Positions 56,001 to 64,000 of a stretch of 64,000 nt of DNA are shown here, piece after piece. The notes under the pieces were generated by a model. That model searched no databases and was not told the origin of the DNA. It saw only the letters and a list, made by a program, of their open reading frames with translations. Every line of letters starts with the position of its first letter. Within the stretch, counting starts at the first letter, position 1. This stretch comes from Daucus carota subsp. sativus (taxonomy: Eukaryota; Streptophyta; Magnoliopsida; Apiales; Apiaceae): the NCBI RefSeq assembly GCF_001625215.2, contig NC_030387.2:35549606-35613605 (forward strand), read 5' to 3'. A program made the position numbers and the translations under genes.

Positions 56001-56564
56001 TATTTAATTATTCGAATTTTATATATAATTTACCATCTTTAAGTACTTTTAAATATATAATTATCAATTAATCAATCACATCTTTCAACATTAACAATCA
56101 TTAAGATCATTATTCTACTTATGAGTTATATTTTAGAACATATATAGTGTTTAGTGATTTATAAAATAATTGTTTTATATTTTGATTGCAACGATTATAT
56201 TGTAGAACATGACCTGCAAATTGTCATATGTTTATAAATATTGTAGACTAAAAAATTAAAATTGAAACGAGTAGAGTATTTTTAAATAATTTTGGAAATA
56301 ATTTTGGACACCAATACTCTTATTTTGTGGACTCCATAGAAGAGGGACCCATATTATTATGAAATAAATTTAAAGTAGTTACAAATTTTAATATATATAA
56401 AGTCTTATATTAAATAACAATAATTTAAATATCATTTAAAAACAATAATTTAAATAAATATAATAAAAATATGATAATGTAATTAAAAAAGACATTATTC
56501 TTCTAATAAATAACAAATTTTAAAATTTTATTTAAACCCGTGCTTGGCACGGGCTATCAACTAG
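53065..56564 (+). mobile_element. Non-autonomous Helitron, 3.5 kb
   Basis: The left end starts TC after an A (A|TCAATACCCTTTATTAATAAGCG). The right end has a hairpin CCCGTGC-TTG-GCACGGG (56537-56553) then CTATCAA and the terminal CTAG at 56561-56564, followed by T. The 3' hairpin, CTRR end, A/T target and lack of terminal repeats are the Helitron signature. There is no Rep/helicase coding. The interior is AT-rich, with repeated TTGATTAGGATTTTATTATTA-like pieces (53140-53530) and a tandem array of about 300-bp units. The 3' end is well supported; the 5' end is chosen from the TC start and its similarity to common plant Helitron heads. Confidence 0.78.
53870..55660 (+). repeat. Tandem array of about 300-bp units within the Helitron
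   Basis: The marker ACATACGTCA occurs at 54172, 54471, 54770, 55071, 55350 and 55651, giving spacings of 299, 299, 301, 279 and 301 bp. Each unit carries TTTTAATTTTTAAAACTCAT, GATACCAAAGTACCAAAAA, AATAAGGCGGTGGTAACACT and TGAAGTCATTGTCCATATTG. Units are roughly 90% identical by eye. A shorter, more eroded unit lies upstream at about 53700-53870. Confidence 0.9.
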
Positions 56565-56565
56565 T

Positions 56566-59500
56566 ATTTATTAATTTCCGAATTATTTATTCATAAAAAC
56601 GATAGTACTAGTTTGTAGTTTCCGGTGTACGATGGGAAAAGGAGAAAAATGAAGCACGTCTGAGATACGATAGTTTAATACAGGGATACTCTTTATTATT
56701 TTCAGAATTTAATTGTTTTTTTAATAGAGCAGAGGTAGCTTTAAGAAGACTTTTCACACATTCCCAATGCCAACAAATTACTTTACTAGTATTAAAAAAC
56801 AGATTAAAAGGAGGATTAGGTGCATCATGCATGGATATAATCATCATAAAACCACGTGACCACATCCACCTTCATACATATAATATTAATATTAATTATT
56901 ATAAAGTCTGAATAATAATTACAGAAATAAAATATTATAATATATGGTCCTTACACTAAACTTACTCGTCGTACCCATGACACCTTACTCACTTTATACA
57001 TTGCGATCATAAGTGGCTTGTACTGCTTATTGTCGGGCCAAAAACTGGGGTGATACGAACAACAATAATGAATCCATGATCGATCTCTGTCATGTTTTCT
57101 CTGCATTGTTCGATCATCGACTCGTTGAATATTTTCTAATTATTTAATTCGTGCGAAGATGATTCATTATTATGTTCCCCGAAGTAGCAAACTCCTTTTA
57201 CATGAAACTCATTCAATATTATTAAACAAATTAATTCATGTCTCAGTATCATGGATCACAATGCTCACACATTTGTATAGATCGAACCTGTTGATCAGAA
57301 GGTTGAATAGCTCCCCTCATTAATCCTGTTCGATAAGCTTAAGAAGTCAGGTTTATTTTCAGTTCAAGTCGAGATGTTTTTCACTCGACTCGGTTAATTT
57401 ACGATATTTGTTCGTATCAATTAATGATACACTTGACATTACTGATTTGCATGATATTTGTAGAGATATATATAAATGCAGAGACCGGATAGCCGAGCTG
57501 TGGTTGTAGGTGAGATATTGGGCAGCGTAGGAAGCGTGAAAAAGGGCAAGATCACAACCCCACGCCGTCATGGGTGCATCCATCCCATTTTGGTCCCGCC
57601 AATCGACCCTAGTGAACTGACATTTCACTTGCTTGCTCCTCCCAGACAAATTTTATATTTCATTTCACTGTCAAGTTATATTGGTGCTCATAAATATGAA
57701 ATTTCTAATAAAAAAAAAGTCCTTATTTTGATTATGGCTTTTGCCAAACAATACGACGAGACATCCATGAGTTGAGACGATCAAGTTAAAATCAAATTTC
57801 GGACCCTAATCTATATATACACTCCACGTATTTCAAATATTTTATATACAAAAATTCAAAAAAGTTGATATGGTTAAATATTGAGGTCTTAGTCGCAAAT
57901 TTTGTCCATTAATAATCAGAACTACTCATGTCTTATGTGTAAAATCATATACCGTAATAATTTACAGCATACCTGTACTCAAATTGACTAGAAATTGATC
58001 GCTAAGATCCGAGGAAGGGTACGTTACAAACAAAATACTGCAAATCTGTCATGGATACATTTACACAACAAAAATAGTTAGGAAGGATCTATTGAGACGT
58101 ATGAATGAAATGGTCCAGAGAAAGGGAGATAAAAGCAGCCATATGATAGTGTAGCACTAGTCGCTCTCTTTATTCGCTGGTGCCTGACGACGGTCCACTT
58201 TCTTAACCAAAACCTAATCTTTGGACCACCTCGCATGTCCTTTCTCTTTTTTTCTTTCGGACAAGTCTAAATTATACTCCAAGAACTAGACTTCTTACTT
58301 TTTTGTCTACACATGTAAATTATTTCACTTCCATGCACGATGAAAGCTCATCTTCATTTCAGTAATGCAGCTCTGGAGACACCAGGATCGGTGGATTCTG
58401 CCTTTGGACTTATTACCAGAATCTAACTTGAGGTTTAAACTCCACAATTGTATAGGTTTTTTTATATTTTCATTTATGTTACACCTGCTATATTTTTTCA
58501 ATTGAGTCCCGGGATTTCTGAGAATTTAGATGATCGGTAAAAAATATTATTTCAAATTTCAGCCTGGGTGCATTAAAATTCCGCCCCTGTCAGTTATCAC
58601 TACTCCCTGATCCATTATACAGAGTGTTCAACTTTTTACACTTATCTTGAAAAGGTTTGACCACATTTAAAGAAAAATTCCAAAAAAAAAAAAAAATACA
58701 TGTAAAAGTTCAAACGACTTATATAATAGACAAGAGGGACATACGGGTGTCAGTATAGATGGCGATAGACCTTATCTGAGGCCACTAGAAGTTTAGAAAC
58801 ATGTATAATTAATAAGCAGAGGCCAGAGGGTACACTAAGTTGTGACTACCATGTTATGTCGCACCAGGGGTGGAGAGCAACAGTACTCACAGTGATCTAA
58901 TTGAGTGATCCAACACACATCGAACATGTTACTTCAGTTGAAAAAACTCTTCTTCTTTTTTTCCAACTACTAGTATCTTTTATCTGTATACTAGAATTTC
59001 CTCCTCAGTGTCTAATTCCAACTGGGCTCATACGTCTAAACGAAAAGAAAAGGTGTTAAATTGCATTTCATGCAAAAAGTTAAAAATCATATTTTAAAAA
59101 CAATCGCTTCTAATAAATGTACATATTCGAGTGACTTTTTCTTGTTATACATTTAGAAATTAAAATGTTACATCATTTTAATTATTGATATATTAATTTT
59201 GAGTCTTTGACTAGGGATTAATTTCATATTTTCGAACAAGATAATTCGTAATAAGACATATATTACGTGGACAGGGGAATACAAGTAAATTTTATAGGCT
59301 GAAACTAAACGGATCATAAGTCTCCCATGCCTCTTTAAACATGGGCCTAGTAGACATGCTGCAGTAAAGCATCCAAGAGGACAGGAAGTGCATGATCCAA
59401 AAACACAAATACAGGCAATACCTTTCAATAAAATCACTGATTCACATCAATAATTGTCACATTTTGTTTGTTCGGAACTATGGTGGCAGAGATCGGAAAC

Positions 59501-59712
59501 GAAATTAGTCTGTTTGATCTATGATTTTTTGGAGACTTTTCATGATAAATTAAAATTCAGAAATTTTTAAGTAAATTATAATATAATTAATGGATTAATA
59601 AAAAAAAATTAAAAAATTAATCGAAGATTTTTCTATATATTGATGATCTTTAGGACACTATTATCAGAACAATGGAAACGACACAGAATAATAATTTTCT
59701 AATAAGCTTGTA
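56566..59712. other. Gene-poor spacer
   Basis: No gene is supported. Overlapping opposite-strand frames at 57359-57775 have no recognisable motif and are judged random, although this stretch is less AT-rich than its surroundings. A possible small MITE lies at about 58602-58742 (ACTCCCTGATCCATTATACA at the left against a complementary GTCCCTCTTGTCTATTATAT at the right). Confidence 0.4.
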
Positions 59713-62700
59713 TTAATTTTCTTTATAAGAACCAAGAACTTGAGAGTTTGGTGCTATGATCTGAGGACCCCTTACAAAGAAACTATTGGAGTCGGATTTT
59801 GATGCAAACCCGGACTCAGAGGTTGAAGGGAACCTGGGCTCTGACTTAGCAGCAAACCTCGACTTGGTGTAAACTTCTCCGGACTTCAGCATTCGGTGGA
59901 CACCGAAGAGATGATCACCCCAGATATCATATTGGAAGGTATCTTCAGTTTTCTTCTGATCCTGTGTTCTAACTACTCTCTGATCACCAAGCTTCGAACC
60001 AGGTGCCCGAGCATGTGGAGCAATAGGAGATGTTGAAGACGGAAGAGGGGTAGCAGTGAACATACTAGGGGAGGACTTGCCAGCAGAAGGAAAGGTTGCT
60101 GAAGGTAATAGCACCGGTGTAGCTACTCGTCTTGGTCTAGGACTAGGTGTAGGAGACTTCACTGTACTATTTAGACTTGAACTGTTGTTTCCATACTTTA
60201 CAGAACCTGTGCGATCTGACATGTTTGATTTCGAACTCGTTTCCGGGCCTGGAATCTTCTTGTGTCGCGGATTGGCAAATGGACTCTTCACCTCAAGACA
60301 AGGATCCACATCAGGAGATTTGGAACATGATTTTCTGGAATTAAAAGGTGTGAGTGGGGACAAGGGAGATGATGGTGTAGAATTGCCACTTTGACTACTC
60401 GAAACTTCAGGTTGTCCTGTCAATCCTGAAGTAGAACCCTTCTTCTTCCTTCGCCGTTTTCCTTTATCTTTTCCAACTTTAACTGTGAGTTTTTCAGACT
60501 CGGATACATCTTGCATAGCTGAATTCTCAAGTGCAACTGACTTGGACAACAAGGATACCCCCAACTTGCTTTCTTTCTGAGGATTTACTACACATCTTTT
60601 TTGGCTTGAATTACCCGAAGCCAAATTACCAGATGTAACAGTTTTCTCCTGCTCTGGTTCAATATATTGACCATCTAAACATCTTGCTCCAGACTCTGTC
60701 ACCAACGCCTCTCTGCCCAACAACCTTAAAAACCCACTTAATTTAGCAGGCAATGTAAACTTGCTACTGTCTCTGTGATTACAATTCCAAAAGGAACAAT
60801 CTCCACGATGACTTAAAGTGGGGATAGGGCATTTTCTGCCACTAAATAGATGGTTCTGGGAGTAAGAAGATAGCACCAGGGAGCCGATGCGTGGAACTAT
60901 AAGTAACATCAAGGAAGAGGCAACAACAACCAAAAGCCAATATTTCTTCACCCTCGTCCATAAAAGTGATCTTTTACAAACATGGAGCATTGATGTGGGG
61001 AGGCTTGCTCTCATTGGTATCACAAGAATACCAGTCGACAAAGCAAGCTGAAGATCCCTCTGTATAATAGCTGCTGAAAAACCACTCTGATATGATATAA
61101 CAAGTTTCTTAGATTCGTTAGGCTGAAGAGCAAAACCTTTACACGCATGTACAAGGAAACCATCCAACTCGCACCGGGCCCCTGAAATTTCGATTTTGCT
61201 CACCTCCAAAATCAAGTCCCCTGTATTCTTTGCATAGAATTCTTTCAAATATGGCTGTGAACAAGCACTGCTGTTGTTTGCGTTTAGCATGCCTGAAGAT
61301 GAAAGATTAAAAAATGAGGGTATGTTGAAATCAAATTCTATTCTGTGCACTGGATATGATCCCTCAAACAGAACAAGTGACAGTGAACCCCCAAAACCTT
61401 GCAGACTTAACCACTCAACACCAGAAAGATTGTTTCTAACTAGAGCTGAACTTTTCCACCAGCACCGGCTTGACGGCTGAAATAAAATTGGACCAAATGT
61501 TGCCCTGCCATTAGGATGGACAAAGGCCTCTGTTACTGCGTTATTTGCTATCGAGAAACCATACCTTGCTGGTGCAATATCCTTACTGTGAACCAGTGAA
61601 GGCTGCAAAATCCCATTTGAGTCCCTGCAATCATCAATAATCTCCCCCGAGTTCAAGATAAGCTGCATTACAACCGGTAGGTGGCTGGGATTTTTGACAG
61701 TGATATATTGAGATTGATGACTTCCAATTTCAACCATCGGAAATAGGACCTCATGCTCCTCAAGAACAGACATGTCCCTAGACCTGCCATGAGATCTCCA
61801 ATTCAGAAGTACTAGCTCATCGGGTTGTGCCATTTCCAATGCCTGCATATAATATCATACAGGAGAATAAAGTTCAAAGCATAGTTTTTCCTTAAATAAT
61901 ATTATCCAAGTAAACAGGGCACAACCATCTTTGCTTATCCTATTCATTATAAGCGCATAATTCAGCAAGCACCAAAGAAGTAAAAAAACAGACAGACAAT
62001 AATCTTGTGAGCAAGAAGTATCACAATGCCAAGGACTATAACTACTAGAAAAATAGACTTCTCTACTCTGCTTACAATATGAACTAATTCCACCTACTTA
62101 TGTTATTAATATACAATACACAAGGCAAGTACCAGAATGCATCAATGCTGCAAATAAGAGCAACTGATTATTTTCACCAGAATCAATGAATATGCAATAG
62201 CACCGAACCTGCCTAGTAATATAGCTCATACAAGGTTAACAATTAAAAAGCTAAACACAAGAATTTCACATGAGGTGGAGGGGGAGGGGCCGGGTGTTTA
62301 TTACTGCAAGTCGAAAAATATAATGTGGATCCTACATTCTTGTCACGCATAAATTACACAATAATTGCACCTTGTTTGCATGTTACATGCTTCACCTGGT
62401 GGCTGGAATTCCAAAAGAAAAATATTATAATTTGCTTTGCCATCAAAATATATTCTGACAACCTTTGAGAAAGTGTTAGAGACCCCTATTTTTAATTGTT
62501 ACTATCACTTCAACATTACCCTTGTCTATCTTTACTTTATTACCCTTTTACACCTAGTGATAAAGAAAAAGAAACCCATACATACGTACAAACCAATTCC
62601 CGTGCTGCTGTTGTCTGAGAGCGTTGCTAAAGCTAAGACCAAAATAAACTCTTATTTCTCTCTAATAAGTTATATCTTTAGAATTTTAGTCTGTTGCATA

Positions 62701-64000
62701 ATTTACTTCTAAGAATAAGAATAACAACCTCAAGGATTACGGACTGCAAGAGACACTGAGCAGCTGTATAAGTCATTGCCTCATTGCAGCTCCTAGAAGT
62801 AGAGTAAACATTACTGTTAATTAAGCAGTTAGAATATATCTGATAATAGGCACACTGAAAACAGGCTTAACAGATAATATTTGCAGTTCAGCACACAAAA
62901 CATTAATATTGAGGTGATTAATGATCCTGAAAGAGAAAAAATAAAGTACCTTGAGTTGTGAACGTGGCTGGATATCAAGGTCAGTATCCACATCTTCATG
63001 GAGATGATCAGAGCCATGGCCTGAACAGATGCTGATTATATCACCGCAAGGAACCTCAATCTGAGAATTGCTCGAGTCATTGGTCGTCACCAAGACTTTA
63101 CAGTTCATGCTTAAATTGGTCACTTCAGACTCTAACTTGTTTGATTGATCAACAACCGGAGCATATGTGACAGCAGCTACCTGAGTGACAGTGCCAGGAA
63201 AAATTATGAGCCCCTCTACATATTTGAACAGCAAAGATTGAGCATCTTCTCCAACTGCACTAATTTTGACAACTTTTAGCAGATGGGGAACATTATATCT
63301 CAAAGACAAGGCAGCAAGAACTATTCCACTTTCATCACATGGCAGAAGGGCTTCAAGGGATACTGAAACAGGATTTGTATGGTCGCCATATGTTGATGTG
63401 ATGTCATCTTCAGCTTCAAGAGGAACCATAAGTATATCAGCCTTCTCTACTGAAGACCTTAAAACCTGCATGCACAAAGCACCAAAGATTGTCCCCTTGG
63501 AATGCTGAAAGTCTATATCTATAATTATTTCAGTACTCTGGGGAGCAACCTCCCATTTCCTATGGGGTCTCATCACTATTTCTGGCATATCTACTTGACT
63601 AAGCTTCTTGCCGACCCACTTTTGCACACTAGGGTCACTAATTCCAGCATGATTTTGTAAACTATTAATACTACAAATAGCCTTAGCCAGATGGGAAGTA
63701 CTTCCTGAAGAAAAAGATATCCAAGCAATTACTTCTTCTACATAGAGGGTTTCTTTAAAGGGATTGAAGAAAGACAAATTCTTCTTCAACCTTCTCCCAG
63801 AAGAACGATCCAAGTCAAGCAAAGGTTCTATGCCGTAAGGTGATTCATTAGCAAAGCCACTTGCCTGAATTAAGAAACCACCGAAACTTGTCTGCAAAAT
63901 TAACTGGGCAGAGGAAATGCCCAAATTTGTAGGTAGAAAGACAAAACAAAATGAAGCAGCCTCACCAGGTCCTAGAGTCATTTCACTAAAGTTGCAAGGA
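59713..64000 (-). CDS. TMEM131-like single-pass membrane protein, C-terminal part (5' end outside window)
   Basis: Two exons are visible: one from the right window edge (64000) to 62950, open without a stop at the edge, and a last exon 61842-59713 ending in TAA. They join in phase 0 (QLK|ALEMAQPDE), giving about 1,060 residues of C-terminal sequence. The upstream part has repeated beta-sandwich-like segments with blocks such as LGPGEAASFCFVFLPTNLG and SQYITVKNPSHLPVVMQLIL. These resemble the ASH/PapD-like domains of TMEM131-type proteins. One transmembrane helix (YWLLVVVASSLMLLIVP) lies about 300 residues into the last exon. A long basic, Ser/Pro-rich cytosolic tail follows (KGKRRRKKKG, then SPTPSPRPRR). 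Animal TMEM131 binds secretory cargo, and a plant role is not established. The intron of 1.1 kb may hide no further exon, as the flow of homologous text is continuous. Confidence 0.8.

Noticed and set aside
57359-57775. Overlapping open frames on both strands in a less AT-rich patch
   Set aside because: No start context, motif, splice support or recognisable family; the two strands are equally open, which suggests chance.

Overview
This is a nuclear plant window: AT-rich, genes with many short GT-AG introns, abundant MITEs, and families typical of angiosperms (patatin-like lipases, a SAG12/SAG39-type papain-like protease, CDPK-related kinases, a CC-NB-LRR, a MIP1-zipper/DUF547 protein, a DUF1639 protein). 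The genes look like a eudicot. Carrot-family (Apiaceae) origin is a guess that needs a database search. I saw no LTR retrotransposon, viral copy, rRNA, tRNA or CRISPR array.

Left third (1-18.8 kb). Two minus-strand patatin-like lipase genes flank a coiled-coil WEB-family gene; the first runs off the left edge. A MITE-rich gap follows, with a nested Harbinger/Stowaway pair and a hAT-type foldback made of CTCGGCTCG-like arrays and flanked by a perfect 8-bp target duplication. Then come a papain-like cysteine protease (minus), a seven-exon phosphoglycerate-mutase-like gene (plus), and a 590-bp foldback with a 10-bp target duplication.

Middle (18.8-46.8 kb). Three plus-strand CDPK-related kinase (CRK) genes share the same 11-exon structure. 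CRK-A (18.9-25.1 kb) is intact and predicts 609 aa. CRK-B (33.5-37.9 kb) has changed its glycine loop, HRD, KPE and DFG motifs and stops early. CRK-C (40.6-46.1 kb) keeps the kinase motifs but has a 394-bp MITE inside exon 8. A DUF1639 gene and a single-exon CC-NB-LRR gene lie between CRK-A and CRK-B. Shared flanks show that B and C arose by tandem duplication, with one junction visible near 39.2 kb. A pseudokinase copy directly downstream of an NLR is suggestive, but a functional link is only inferred.

Right third (46.8-64 kb). A ten-exon MIP1-zipper/DUF547 gene (minus, 613 aa) converges on CRK-C. Then comes a long gene-poor stretch with a 3.5-kb non-autonomous Helitron (5' TC, 3' hairpin plus CTAG, inserted between A and T) that carries a tandem array of about 300-bp units. 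The window ends in a large minus-strand TMEM131-like membrane protein gene whose 5' part lies outside.

Exon boundaries were set by hand from splice consensus, reading-frame continuity and comparison between paralogues. No transcript or database evidence was available.
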